This document shows positions 53,166-64,000 of a stretch of 64,000 nt of DNA, piece by piece. This DNA comes from Cepaea nemoralis. Taxonomy: Eukaryota > Mollusca > Gastropoda > Stylommatophora > Helicidae. Every line of letters begins with the position of its first letter. Position 1 is the stretch's first letter. The position numbers and the translations under genes are program-made. Under the pieces are notes generated by a model. It had not been told where the DNA came from, searched no databases, and was given only the letters and a program-made list of their open reading frames with translations. Location of the stretch: NCBI GenBank assembly GCA_014155875.1, contig JACEFZ010022425.1, positions 301,001 to 365,000 on the forward strand. The letters are read 5' to 3'.

Positions 53166-53395
53166 GGTATTTGAAAAGTCTCACTAAAGTTTGTATGTAG
53201 AAAACATTTGAAAAATTAAGTACATCATACCATAATAAATGTGCTCCACAGTCCAACGTTTAGCAATATGCAGCGCATGATTGTCGTCTGCTGCAGTAAT
53301 TTTTTTGCACTCCAAACAGAATGGTATGTCAACGAAAAAAAACAATGTTCAAATTTATTCTACATACAAAGTGTAGTGAGACTTTACAAAACATC
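53166..53395. mobile_element. Small TIR element (MITE-like), about 225 bp
   Basis: Left arm 53173-53212 (GAAAAGTCTCACTAAAGTTT, GTATGTAGAAAACATTTGAA) and right arm 53348-53387 are inverted repeats: the reverse complement of the right arm reads GTAAAGTCTCACTACACTTT, GTATGTAGAATAAATTTGAA. About 33 of 40 positions agree. The interior (about 135 bp) has no frame of note. Arm sequence suggests a mariner/Tc1-type non-autonomous element; the outer limits and target duplication are unclear. Confidence 0.65.
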
Positions 53396-54114
53396 CGGTA
53401 TTTTAACTACTACCGTAACGTAAGCAAAGAATAATAGTAACATCATATATAATTTAGCATATTTAAGAAGCCTGTAAGGAGATTTGGCCGTTGCAAATCT
53501 TCTTTGTTACAAAAGACTGCCTGTAGTGTTTCTCAAAAACGCGTCTTCCCAGCCATTGAAGCGCAACTGGAAATATCATCTTTTAGATGGCCTGCTTTAT
53601 GACAAATTGCGCTGGGATAATCTGACTTCTCACGTCTTCGAGTTTCACGGGTCTCCGCTCTAAAGAAGTCTGTCGAGGACCATTCACCAATCACATTTTG
53701 AGACTGAAAAAGAGTCATAACAAACCCCAGCCAAGTCGTGGACATTCAGCACTTATGCTTGATGTCCACAAGCGGATGCTCGAAATGATTGTGTTGCATA
53801 GATATCAAGATTGCAAAAAAGTCATGACAACTCTCGAAATTCTTCATGCCTTGCAAAATTGAACATTTAAGACGACAATATTTATGATGCAACAACAGAA
53901 ATCTCTACAGCGCAGGGTAACGGTAATGCAGATTTTGGTGGAAATTTGTTGTGTGAAATGGTTCGTAAACAAAGATTATATTTATCATCGATGTTTGTGT
54001 ATATATCTGAACTATACATGAACGAGATGTTGTTTCTTCCATGAAGTCTGTAGACGCGACTGAAGCTGTGAGTCTGCGTCAGTTGTGTGAAGTTGCCCGT
54101 GCATGTAAAACAGG
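53396..54114. other. No recognisable feature
   Basis: A 70-codon minus frame (53745-53533) has no motif I know. Confidence 0.35.
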
Positions 54115-54300
54115 ATACAGTGGTAGACTAGTGGCCAGACTCGCTTTCCGTCTCGGTGGTCAGAGGTTTGATCCGTATCGAGCTGGTTTCGAATTGTTGA
54201 ACTGACTTGGGCTTCTAAGTCTACCCAGCGTAAAATGCATATCAGAAAATGTTTTGGGAAGTTAAGGTAGCCAGCATGATACTGGCCGCATCACTCACAG
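54115..54300 (+). mobile_element. SINE-like element with tRNA-type boxes
   Basis: A-box-like TAGTGGCCAGACTCG and B-box-like AGGTTTGATCC about 40 bp apart, followed by GGCTTCTAAGTCTACCCAGC. Head only weakly tRNA-like; single copy here. Confidence 0.4.
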
Positions 54301-54546
54301 AGTACCCAATGGTCTAAAAGAATATGGGTCCAAAACTAGAAGCCTTGTGTGCATGAGGCGTATAATGGTCCAATTCCAATTCCAAATTTCAAAACGAAAA
54401 TTACAAATTCGGCCTCGTTCAACCTGTCTCTTCAGCTGTGATAACCACAGGTCCGTTGTTTTTGTGGGTTCATTCACCCTAATTCTTGTCTTGTGAGTCC
54501 TATCTCGGACTGGTTATGTTGGCTTGTGTCTGTGACGGTCAGCTGG

Positions 54547-54569
54547 GGAAAAAGGGGGGGGGGGGGGGT
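54547..54569. repeat. G homopolymer-rich tract
   Basis: GGGGAAAAAGGGGGGGGGGGGG on the plus strand; about 15 consecutive G. Confidence 0.9.
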
Positions 54570-54675
54570 GTCGGGGTGTCGTTCAGCGGCTATCCTTTGT
54601 GCTTGTCTACTCTTGTGAATCTCTTTATTGGTGTAGGCTTCTGGCTCGCCTCGGTACAGTCCTTATAACGACTTT

Positions 54676-56075
54676 TTATTTGGTCTTTTTGTCTCCCTTT
54701 TTGTGTAGTTTCTCTAGGAGCTTTTCGACGTTTCCGTTTTCCTCCTTGCGCCCGTTTTCACTTTCGAGTTTGAGCTTCTGCTGCCTTTCGATTTTTTCCT
54801 CCGCGGTCAGGAATGGTTTTCTCTCTCCGTTTTCTATGTTGTACGAGTAGTCGGCAAAATCACGTTCCAGGTATGTAGTTGGGTATTCTACCGGTCTCCT
54901 GAGTTTCTTGAGTTTCTTCTTTTCTCTTTCGTCCCAAAACCTTTTGAATTCCTGGCGCCTGCGTTCTTCTAACCTTGCTGATTCTCGAAACTCCTCCAAG
55001 GTAGGCCCCTAGGGCCTCTCCGTGCCGTCATCAGATTGCTCATCTCGGCTTTCTTCGGGTGTCTGGCGGGATATTGGTTTCCTCTTCTCGGGCGTCGTGG
55101 TTGGACTGCTGGCTTGTGATTCAGACTAGGTCTCTTGGTTTTCATCTTGCGGTTTCTCTGAGGTTTCTTGTATCGCTTCTGTTAGTTTGTTTTGGAAAAG
55201 TTCCAATTCAGCTTTCTGTAGTTCTCGCTCTGATTTAATGGTTTGTAGGATTTCTTCGTTCTCCTTCTTTATCAGTGCCATATGCTCCACTTCTTGCTTG
55301 ATGTTTTGATGGATCTCCTTTATTTCAGCCAGCAGTTTCTCGTTGTCGCTAGTCGGAGTCGGTGTCAGAAGTGCCTTGACTTGCTCTTCAACTCGTTTAT
55401 CTGGTTTTGCAGTTCACCTCTTTCCGCTTGTGAGATGCCTGTGGCTGTCTCGCACCTCCGCCTTGCTACGTTGTATGGTGTCTTTGTGTTGATGGCAAAC
55501 TTTAACACTTCTCTATGTCGTTGCAGGTACGGACATCCCAAGTATCTTGCTCCATGCTTGCCCAGGCAGTTGGCGCACTTTCTTGTGTTGTTGGGTGCTC
55601 GGAAGTCCGTGTCCAGCTTGGCCAGCGGACACTCCTTGAAGGCGTGGTGGTCGGCGCAGTACCGGCACATTTCCGTCTTGCTGCGACACGCTACACTGCT
55701 GTGGCCGGCCCTCTGGCATCTGGACCATTAATTGACTCTTGGAATGAATCTCTCTGGTTGTTGTATTTTCTTGTTGATTGATATTGTGGTCGGCATCTCG
55801 CTGCCCTCTGTCGTCACCACCGCCAACGTTGTAGGAATCTTGGAGTAGGTGAGGAGCCACACCGCCTTCAAGAATCGGATGTTGAGATTCTCTTCTCGTA
55901 GCTATTTCAGGATTTCTTCGTCTGATAGCTCCACTTGGATACGCTTGACAACCCACTTGCTTGTCGGTGAGTCGGTGTTTCCGACTCTGGTGTCTTTCTC
56001 CTCCCTCTTCTTCTCAGTAGGTTTGGCTAGGTTTGGTAGGTTTTCTGTGGTGGGCTGTCGATCTTCTACCTCGTG
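54676..56075 (-). pseudogene. LINE ORF1-type protein: zinc knuckles, coiled coil, basic tail
   Basis: Minus-strand, in order: KWVVKRIQVELSDEEILK (about 55950), a stop, LKAVWLLTYSKIPTTLAVVT, a stop, then CQRAGHSSVAC, CRYCADHHAFKEC, CANCLGKHGARYLGC: three cysteine-knuckle motifs as in ORF1/Gag-like proteins of Jockey/R1/I-type LINEs. After a frame change near 55365 a coiled coil follows (SDNEKLLAEIKEIHQNIKQE, MALIKKENEEIL), and the last frame 54999-54676 is a charged tail (EERRRQEFKRFWDEREKKKL). At least four lesions. It may belong to LINE G, but no ORF2 is attached. Confidence 0.7.
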
Positions 56076-56289
56076 GTAACTTCAGAAATAACTGTAGTTT
56101 TAGGTTCTTTGATGCATCTAGCAGGCATGTTCTCCACGTTCATCGTCTTCACGGTCTAGTCGGCTCCCACGCTGCACATCTTGGATACTGCTTGTTTCTT
56201 GTTGTTAGACTTGCACGTGACATTTTCCCCCGTATCAGACTTCTTGACTGGTTAAGGCGACTTGTCTTGTGTACGACGACAACACGGAG

Positions 56290-56915
56290 GCGTGTAAAGG
56301 GCTTCGTGACTGGCTTAAGTGTGAGCGCAGCTTTTGACAGACTGTACCAAAATATGTGGGACAGAAATGGAATAAGCCTGCGAACCAAGCTGCAAGTCTA
56401 TAAAGCAATCGTATTATCCACAGTGCGTGTGAAACCCGGACTGTTTACCAGTGACAAGCCATGAAATTAAACCACGTCCACTCAAGCTGCCTTAGGCAGC
56501 TATTGAAGATTAAATGACCAGACAAGATCTCAAGCACTAAAGTCTTGAAAAGAGCGTCCATGCCCAATATCGACATTCTGCTAATGAAGAATCGGATTCA
56601 CTGGGCTGATCAATTGGCTCGCATGCCAGATCACAGGCTCCCGAATATTTTACATATGAGCGAATATTTTACAGTGAGCTGCTCTGAGGTAAACGCTTCC
56701 AGAGCAGGCATAGTAAACACTTTAAAGACACCATGAAGATCTCACTAAAAGCTTTTGGAATTCATCACAACAGTTGGGATAATGCTGCCAAATACCGAAA
56801 TTCGTGGTATACATCATTACTCACGGATGTAGTCAATTGTGAAGCAAACATGACTGGAAGAGCTGTGAAAAAAATACTGGACAAAACAACAACAACAGGA
56901 GATCCATAAGTGGCT
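56290..56915 (+). pseudogene. LINE M fragment, C-terminal region
   Basis: SLRTKLQVYKAIVLSTV, then after a gap AMKLNHVHSSCLRQLLKIK, KRASMPNIDILLMKNRIHWA, DQLARMPDHRLPN. Same family as 46863-47372 and 51590-52350 but more decayed; the FYGEL block is disrupted by a short duplication (CGAATATTTTACA twice, about 56644-56673). Confidence 0.65.
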
Positions 56916-57758
56916 CCAACACTCTAAGCACACTTATCAGACTTCACTTGCAGAGGCTTCAAGTGGTGAGACTGTAAATTCAGGTTCAGTAAAATATCAT
57001 TATCCTGTGTGAGCGATTATGCTTCAAACCTTGCGATCTCCAACAACGTGTTATTTAATTCAACGACATCCTTCAGTGCCATGACACAAGCCTGACAAGA
57101 ATTATGTCTCGCTGTCATGCTTAGTCTCTCTTTCCACAAATCGTACCACTTATCACACTAAGTATCCCTATCCCAGTAATTGAAGCTGTAGCTCTGTATT
57201 CTAGGGGATACATCTGCGTAATGGCAATCAATCATTACATAATTATCCCAGGAACTAACATTGCAATCGTATGCAAGGCTTAGTATTTTATCCCAGGAGA
57301 TATAACTGCGTAATATCAGATTGGCCTGGATGACAGTTATTAACTCTTAGTTAAGGAGAGCTAAAGCATATTTCGCCCCACGAAGTCAGACCATCCCCAG
57401 CCGCTTGAAAACCTTAAAATAAATGGCGCTTCCTCGTATAGCCACTCCCGTGTTCATTAATCTATGTACACCTTTTGCTATTATAAAAATTAAGAGATAA
57501 TGGCAGCGTTGAATTGAATGGAATCATCAGTACACATATCTAGATAATCCATATATGGGTCTAGGCTCCTATGCCGAATTCATCGTGAGGTGTGTGAAAA
57601 GACCCCTTATGTGCATTTTATCTTGCACATCGGCAACAAGGACAGAACTGTGTCGACAGTCGATACAATTGGAGAGAGATACTGAGGAATGTATCCCGAA
57701 CACCTTCGAACAAACCAAAAAACTAACTAACTAACTAACAACTAACCCACTAAATCAT
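56916..57758. other. No recognisable feature apart from a short (AACT)n
   Basis: Non-coding. A short AACTAACTAACT run at 57720-57750. Confidence 0.4.
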
Positions 57759-57759
57759 C

Positions 57760-58112
57760 ATCATTCACTGCCTTGTCGGATGGCGTGGGCGATCATGTCA
57801 TGACTATCCACAAATTACGATCTGTAACGTAATGGATCAATTCTTGTGTTGACTCCCTGCCTTGCCATGATACAAGACTCGTCAAGAATCGTCCCACGCT
57901 GCCTTCCTTTATCTCTCTTTCTGAAAATTCTTCCGGTTGTCACAACCAGTTCTTATTTTCTCATAACATGGCCAAAGACGATGATTGCCTCTTTCTGATG
58001 TTTGTGATAAGGTTTCTTTGCAACTCAGCTGCCCTTAAAACGTCTTGATTGCTCGTTTTGCCGGTCCTATTAATTTTCAATATTCTTCAATAAAATCACA
58101 TCTCCAAGGTTT
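57760..58112 (-). pseudogene. LINE C-terminal relic
   Basis: Minus-strand NRTGKTSNQDVLRAAELQRN then LITNIRKRQSSS and, after a stop, RDKGRQRGTILDES: the (V/T)(S/T)N..VL..A....LI..IRKRQ...GHV...GR.R C-terminal pattern of LINE A/C-type ORF2, ending in a short (GAT)n tail. Confidence 0.55.
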
Positions 58113-58114
58113 AT

Positions 58115-58495
58115 ATTCCGTGGCCGAGAGGTTAGCATCTTTCTCCGCTAACCCCGAATACTCTCGTCACGTGACGCGACGAGAATTAGCAGTGGTTCGA
58201 ATCGCAAAAGTGACTAATGAGAGTATGGAGCCGGTCGCTCAGAAAGTCGTGGCGTGCTGATGAGCGTAATCTAGCCTAGAAATCAACATACAGCTGAAAG
58301 ATGCTGGTGTTGACCGCAATATCCTGAAACAGGATGGAAAAGCGGGAAAAAAAAAGGTTTAGATATCCTGCTGCCGTGCAGGGTCTATCTCTTACGACAA
58401 AGGTTAGTGGGATCAACCATACATAAACCGCTGAAAAGCAAGGGGAAACCACCGCTGTATTTCCCCAATATAATCATGCTTCGAAACCAAACTAA
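58115..58495 (+). mobile_element. SINE J copy 4
   Basis: Head with A-box GTGGCCGAGAGGTTAGC and B-box GTGGTTCGAATCGC, separated by a long variable-arm-like stem (CTCTCGTCACGTGACGCGAC). Body GGTCGCTCAGAAAGTCGTGG and GCTGGTGTTGACCGCAATAT correspond to copies 1-3. It runs to GAAACCAAACTAACTAATTA, directly into the (ACTA)n-type array. Confidence 0.65.
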
Positions 58496-58947
58496 CTAAT
58501 TAACTAACTAATTAACTAACTAAATAACTGACTAACTATTTTATTAACTAAGTTATTTACTTACCAGTTAAATAACTAACAACCTAATTAACTAGCTAAT
58601 CAAGTTACTAATTAACTAATTACCTAACTAACTAACCAATAGACGAGCGTACTAACTTACTAACTAATTAACTCACTAACTAACAAACTAATAAACCAAC
58701 TAACTAACTAAATAAGTAATTACCTTACTAAATACCTAAATAAATAACTAATTAACTAACCAAGAAACTAATTAACTAACTAATTAACTGCCTATCTAAT
58801 TAACTAACTAATTAAATAACTAATTAACTAACTAACTAACTGATTAACTAACTAACTAATCAACTAACTATTTAATTAACAAATTTAATTACTTACTAAT
58901 TAACTAGCTAACTAATTAACTAACTAATAAACTAACTAACTAACTAA

Positions 58948-58990
<43 letters not shown>

Positions 58991-59045
58991 GCTTGCTTGC
59001 TTGCTTACTTGCTCTGTACTTACTTACTTACTTACTTACTTACTT
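58480..59045. repeat. Long (AACT)n / (ACTT)n variant array
   Basis: About 480 bp of AACT units with frequent AATT, AAAT and CAACT variants, then (TTAC)/(ACTT)n at 58950-59045 with a few GCTT units. It starts exactly at a SINE J 3' end. Confidence 0.9.
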
Positions 59046-59059
59046 GCCTGGCGCCTTGA

Positions 59060-59340
59060 CGTCTTGACAGACGATAGTTTGTGACATGGAGTTATACCGC
59101 TCTATAACACAAAGCCTGGGCTGAATGTAGAGTCCATGTATTGCTATGCAGCATGATCCCTCTCTCGGTCTGCCTAGTTTACTCCAGAGGAACTGTATCA
59201 TCAATACGTCTGGAACAAGGCAAGCTGGAGAAGCTGCCAGATCAGCAAAGCAGTACTATAACTGTTTGTCTGTCGGGGCTTCCATCCTAGACCAGTTGCG
59301 AACCAAGGCTTAGGGCCTGGTCTGTTCTGCCACCACATTT
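59060..59340 (-). mobile_element. LINE B 5' UTR fragment
   Basis: Reverse complement of LINE B copy 2 at about 28460-28720; shared words include ATCCTAGACCAG, GGATCATGCTGCAT (minus) and TCTGCCTAGTTTACTCCAG. CTTGACAGACGATAGTTTG at 59058-59078 is the LINE B 3' terminus, so a 3'-end piece abuts a 5'-UTR piece. Confidence 0.65.
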
Positions 59341-59384
59341 AGTCGTTGGGTTGCATTTCTTCGCACTAGGGTAATGCATGTACC

Positions 59385-59412
59385 ACCCCCCCCCCCCCCC
59401 AAAAAAAAAAAA
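59385..59412. repeat. (C)n(A)n tract
   Basis: About 16 C followed by 12 A. Confidence 0.95.
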
Positions 59413-60575
59413 TTGCACTCTTCTGCCCGAAGCCTTTGGCACAATGTGGGGTGTCGTGTTTGGTAAGCACCGCGAACATCGACGCTGTCACAAAATAAAA
59501 CCGTGTGTTTAACCGGTTGATTATTATAGAGGATTTTCTGATTAAACGGACTATCTGCCAGCGACTACTATTTTACTTACAGTAAAAACAAATCGGATGT
59601 CAAAATCCCAGGACAATATTTGTAGTTGCACGTGTACATCTCTAACGGATTGGGAACATTCGGTGGTGATGAAGACAGGTCCCGGCATCGCTTGACAGTT
59701 TGTCAACAGTCAGGGACAAACCGGAATTGGCAGCGAGAGACAGGAAACAGTACATCTGTCAAGTCTTAGTTCCGGAACATCAAGAAGATTGACGGCTGGT
59801 TACTGGCAACTGTGTTGAGAGTATACAGGAACTCGCTGGCTTGTTTTGAGAATCTAAACAATTAATGACAACGTTGACAAGGACTAAAGCCAGGAAAATA
59901 GATTCTTGACAATGGCTGATATGTCCAAATAACACCTGTGTGGACAGGAAGAATACAGTCACGTGACCAATTAGAGGTTTTGCCATAAACCATGATTGTT
60001 GATAGGGAGTTGACAAAAACCGTGGATTATGATGGACGTGTTTGTGGGAGAGCTCTACAGTGCTAGATAAATTTAACATTAACTAGCATGTGTCGTTATG
60101 GCAAAGTGTAATAGCCATCCCGGGAATGAGGCGGTTGTGCATAAGGTAGTCAATATAGTCAATTAGTTCTAATTAATATGGGCTGTAGGCTTGTAAAAAC
60201 TATAGTGTGATGATTAGCACTTTTAGTGGAAAACTAACTAGAGTAGGGAAGTGATACTTGGCTCTGTTAGTTGAAAATAGATTAGTGAAGTGTTGATAAG
60301 CTTTACTAGTTGAGAATTGAGTAATGAGGGATAATTGGGATTTTCCCGTAGGTGTCCCTGGTGGTCGGGGTTCCGCATTCTGTTTGCTGATATTTTTTGT
60401 CTTGGCCTGATGATAACCTATGTGGTCAGTTCATATGTCCCTGATGGGTTCATTATATTTTCTGAGTGAGGCCGATGGGCCACGATCATCTAATAGAGAT
60501 CAGTGACGGGGAGGCTATCACCAGTTGTATGATTTATTTTACAGGTTCCTCGGGTTGGAATGAAGAACCCGGACC
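59413..60575. other. No recognisable feature
   Basis: A 99-codon minus frame (60079-59780) has no motif. Could belong to the LTR element suggested next. Confidence 0.35.
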
Positions 60576-60578
60576 CAA

Positions 60579-61045
60579 TGTAACATCCTATCCCGGATAA
60601 ATTATGATGTGGAGAGATGGGCCAGCAACTTTCGCAATGGAAGAAGTTAAGACACATTGCTCGGTGGAGTCTAATGGTATATGTATCCTACATGAGTGAA
60701 TACCAATCGTTAACACACCTGAAGTGATGGAGGTTCAGCCCATGTGGAACTAGATCAGTAGGGACTGATGTTCACAGTAGATGAAACCAAACATTGAAGT
60801 GTAGTTGTTCCACGTATCAAGGAAATCAGAACTTTCAGACTATATCTAGTGAATAAAGCAAGCCATTTTATTCTAGATACATTAACTGTTTAATAGTGAG
60901 AACTAGTGAACATTTATCAAGAGACAAAAAGACTTGTTAGTAGGACAGTGTTCCATGTTTGTTTTCACTGCGCCGGAATTATGAAGCCGGAGTTTCTATA
61001 AACTAGTAGGAACAGTTGCGTTAGGAAATATACTAGTATTTTCCA
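60579..61045 (+). mobile_element. Possible solo LTR
   Basis: Starts TGTAACATCCTATCCCGG after a purine-rich GGAATGAAGAACCCGG, resembling the start of Ty3/gypsy LTRs, and has AATAAA at about 60853. GACAAAAAGACTTGTTAGTA recalls ACAAAAAGACTTGTTAGTCG in the LTR near 4857. The 3' end is uncertain, and no PBS or coding sequence is attached. Confidence 0.3.
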
Positions 61046-61610
61046 CGGATTATATTTACATGAGATTCAGATCTCATGGTCATCAGAGTTCCTGGAGGAG
61101 GACATGTCTGGAGAGAAGGATACGACTTCGGTGAGGTTTTTCGTACTGACTTGAATGATGTCGTGTGATCCTTGCCATGATGTGTACACTATGATCCTGA
61201 ACTTTGAAGGCTGACACATACATTTATGTGATAATACACGACACATTTTTTCTTCGCATACACGTCTCATATACGTTACACTTTTCTTTTAATAAATTAG
61301 TCTTTATTAATTTTTAGAAGCAAGATTTGTTGAGTATGTTGCTTTGGGGAATTATGAGAGGGGGGCATAGTACGACAGTGAGAGAGTGATAGGAAAAGGT
61401 GTCCATAGGCTGATGGAGTGTGTTGGACGGAAGCTGGTGGATTCTCCAGGATATTGAATAAGGGGAAAAATATTATAATGTGGGTGTCGGCTCTCTTCAC
61501 TCCAGGGACGGCACTGTAAAGGAGGACACGACAGACGCTAACAGAAAGAGGGTAGTACCGTCTACTATCATACGGTAGCTCAGATATTTCTGTCTAGGAC
61601 TTGACGCACA
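61046..61610. other. No recognisable feature
   Basis: Short frames only. Confidence 0.4.
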
Positions 61611-61612
61611 CT

Positions 61613-61619
61613 TACTAAT

Positions 61620-61654
<35 letters not shown>

Positions 61655-61740
61655 TTAACTAAATTCATAACTAATTAGTTAATTAGCTAACAAAATGACT
61701 ACTAGCTAACTAGCTAATGAACTAGATAAATAATTAACTC
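61613..61740. repeat. (AACT)n array
   Basis: About nine perfect AACT units followed by AATT, AGTT and CTAG variants. Confidence 0.9.
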
Positions 61741-61990
61741 ATCATCATCTTCTTCCACTTTTGTCATCAAGCGTCGTGAGGAGAAAAAGTTGGCTTTCCA
61801 GAGTCCCATGGTTGGCACTGGATAGTATCATTCCGTTTGATTGTACAGTGTCTTTGATAACGTCAATCCATGTTTTTCTCGGACGTCCTCTTGCTCTCGT
61901 AGCAGATGCTCTTTGATGAAGCGCCAGTGCTAGTAGTTTATGATGTTGCATTCTAACGATTTTGCCAAATCATTTTATCTTCTGTATTTC
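61741..61990 (-). pseudogene. LINE C-terminal scrap
   Basis: Minus-strand RARGRPRKTWIDVIKDTVQS ending LLTTLDDKSGRR at a stop, then a short GAT tail. A GRPR.TW.D C-terminus of another LINE family; its end abuts the AACT array. Confidence 0.55.
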
Positions 61991-62089
61991 AATATTTGTG
62001 GCACAACGTGTTGATCCCACTGTCTGTCTTATAGTATAATTTCTTATTCGATCTCGGATAATTAAGTTGGCAGCACTCTTCAATCATCT

Positions 62090-62092
<3 letters not shown>

Positions 62093-62125
<33 letters not shown>

Positions 62126-62126
62126 G

Positions 62127-62172
<46 letters not shown>

Positions 62173-62246
62173 GCTAACTAACTAACTAACTAGCTAACTA
62201 ACTAACTAACTAACTAACTAGCTAGCTAGCTAGCTAGCTAACTCAG
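62093..62246. repeat. (AACT)n / (AGCT)n array
   Basis: About 32 AACT units with some CTAG units near the right end. Confidence 0.95.
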
Positions 62247-62769
62247 TATCTAGAGTATAACACTGAACGGGTCTGAACAATGGCTTTGCGATATATTACC
62301 TCAGGAAGCATAGGATATGATGTGTAGGTTACAACTGGGGTTTTAAGTTAGCTGCTGGTTTCCAATGCATTTCTCTTGCTGGTATTTATTTCGTTCTGAT
62401 GCTCCTTTCTGTTCTCGTGTGGTGGTCTTAAAAATGACGTCCTTAGGAAGGCCATATCGTGCCTGCCGTTGTGCTGTTCTAGTTTACTAGATTACTATGT
62501 TCCTTCTGTGTAATTATGGTTTGCCAATTATTTGTATTTCTTCTTCACTGTCTACATGTAGTAGTCCTATTGTTGTCTTTTCTTTGCTTCTAAAATAGAC
62601 GTATTTTGTTAGATCCTCTCTTTGTTCGTTAAAGTGATGGTAGTTTAGTTGGAAGTGGCGTATGTTGTTTCGTTCAACGCATTATACGTAGTTGAGTCCC
62701 TCGCGTGATGAATGCAGTCTGTCCTAGCCTCTGTTTCCACAATGTTTTGCTTGTTTGAATGTTTGTGTT
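62247..62769. other. No recognisable feature
   Basis: Non-coding; no repeat recognised. Confidence 0.4.
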
Positions 62770-63065
62770 TCCTTATTTTGTTCACCCGCTTTGAATTCAA
62801 GCGTAGTCCATATGCGTACTACCACTTCTAGTGCACTGCATTTATTGTGTTGTGTGAATTAGCTTTCCCTATTACCAGTGCCGCTCGCCATCAGGCGAAC
62901 CCACTCCGACTTCAGAGGTACCTGTAATTTACTCCCCCAAGTCAGGGACGAGAAGTTAGTTTTTTAGTCCAACTGACAATTTAGGGTTGAACCCTCCGCC
63001 TCGGTATCAGCACACCGGATGTTTAAGAACGAGTTGTCTTATCCATTCAGCCATACTGGCCCCCT
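62770..63065 (-). mobile_element. SINE P, full-length, tRNA-derived head
   Basis: Minus strand from 63062: GGGGCCAGTATGGCTGAATGG (A-box) and GGAGGGTTCAACCCTAAA (B-box) about 50 bp later, with a variable-arm-like segment between, as in Leu/Ser tRNA. The body then runs through CCTGACTTGGGGGAGTAAAT to about 62770. The 3' part recurs at 46540-46720. Acceptor-stem pairing is lost, so it is a SINE, not a tRNA gene. Confidence 0.7.
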
Positions 63066-64000
63066 GCTTAGAATTTTGTATTTTCCTTATTTATGCTTTT
63101 ATTTTGTTTATTGTTTAGTTGGAACGTGATTCTACTTTATTTGCTTTCTATCTACTTTCAAAGATCCATCACTAAAATATTGGAGGTCACGATAAAATAG
63201 AGGTTGGCCTAGGAAAATCTACTTTAAATAAGTATACGCTTGCGTTAACTCACATACATATACTGAGATTTGCTGAGAATATCAGACAGTGATGTGGCAG
63301 CTCAGTGTGTATATTGCAATAAATAGTGAAGGGAACATGTATGTTTAGATCCGTAGGACGCGCAATAAAAACAAGCACATGTACATACGTGACTAGAACC
63401 TGAGTGTGCAAAAAATAATTAACACAGAGGGGAAATATTTTAAAATAATGTAATAATGTAGTAACAATAAGAACATATATCAATCAAAAAAGTAAGAATA
63501 AAATAACACAATACTGTCCGACGTTTCTGTGATCGCTACCATTGTCATGAGCACAACTAACACAGATATAACAACAACATTAAATTAAAAAAGGATAAAT
63601 GTACACTAAAACATAACATGAATATTTACAAAGAAGAAGGTATATCACAAGTCGCATGCACCATAATCACGGTATCAGACAGAAATTAAATTATTGCAGT
63701 AACAAAATTGTTTGTTCATGGCGATGTTCATGCAGTCAGCTTGCCCTCTGTATAAGTTTAACCTTTCTATATTATCCCCAACTCTGAAGTCAGTGGCATT
63801 TCTCCTCGAGTGTACATTAGCTTCAAAAACTCCATTTCCCGGGATTGTCTCCAGTTTCACTTGGTATAAAACCGTTTCATTATTTGTATTTGAACTGTAG
63901 TTGATGTCAATCTTTAGAACTCTGATAATATGATATACTGTGAGAACTGCGCATATATATTTGTCGGTTTTCATATTTAGCGCATTGAGAACAAGGTTCG
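63066..64000. other. No recognisable feature
   Basis: AT-rich; a 99-codon minus frame (63974-63675, RRNATDFRVGDNIERLNLYR) shows no known motif and could be chance or an exon. Confidence 0.35.

Noticed and set aside
62983..63062. Possible tRNA-Leu/Ser gene on minus
   Set aside because: A and B boxes are good but the acceptor stem does not pair and a related 3' body is repeated at 46.5 kb, so it is a SINE head.

Overview
This 64 kb window is non-coding, repeat-dense DNA from an invertebrate animal. I find no host gene that I can name, and no rRNA, intact tRNA gene, CRISPR array or bacterial-type operon. The mix points to a lophotrochozoan, most likely a mollusc: several non-LTR retrotransposon families of the AP-endonuclease plus RT type, Penelope-like elements with GIY-YIG endonuclease, a Ty3/gypsy relic, mariner and other Tc1-superfamily transposons, several tRNA-headed SINEs, and long tetranucleotide arrays. 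That assignment is inference from element types, not from a marker gene.

Layout. 0-5.4 kb: scraps of LINEs, Penelope RT and GIY-YIG, and a minus-strand gypsy relic with gag, primer-binding site and probable LTR. 5.4-9 kb: a Penelope-like element, a second Penelope 3' piece sitting inside a 21-bp minisatellite and carrying a perfect 58-bp hairpin, SINE J copies and another 21-bp minisatellite. 9-12.7 kb: RNase-H LINE scrap, repeat families H and I. 12.8-20.3 kb: three RTE-like LINEs, one nested inside another, with a mariner inserted in the host copy. 20.9-25.6 kb: a degenerate satellite, long LINE B copy 1, repeat K, LINE D and a U2 snRNA-derived segment. 25.9-28.3 kb: an unexplained 200-residue ORF between copies of repeat K. 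28.4-33.3 kb: LINE B copy 2 fused tail to tail with the best-preserved LINE A. 33.4-41.6 kb: repeat H, SINEs, RNase-H LINE and a Tc1-superfamily transposon with frameshift. 41.6-45.3 kb: a (TA)n-bounded block holding a four-unit tandem repeat and 2.2 kb of almost pure purine. 45.3-47.5 kb: LINE 3' ends and a split 23-bp minisatellite. 47.9-50.3 kb: a GC-richer block I cannot assign. 50.5-64 kb: LINE 3' ends, a LINE ORF1 relic, a small TIR element, SINEs, and (ACTA)n-type arrays.

Nearly every coding frame is broken, so the elements here look inactive. The window is informative mainly as an insertion record: several elements have an uninterrupted second copy elsewhere in the window, which lets insertion sites, deletions and junctions be read directly. 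Family letters (LINE A, SINE J, repeat H and so on) are my own labels.
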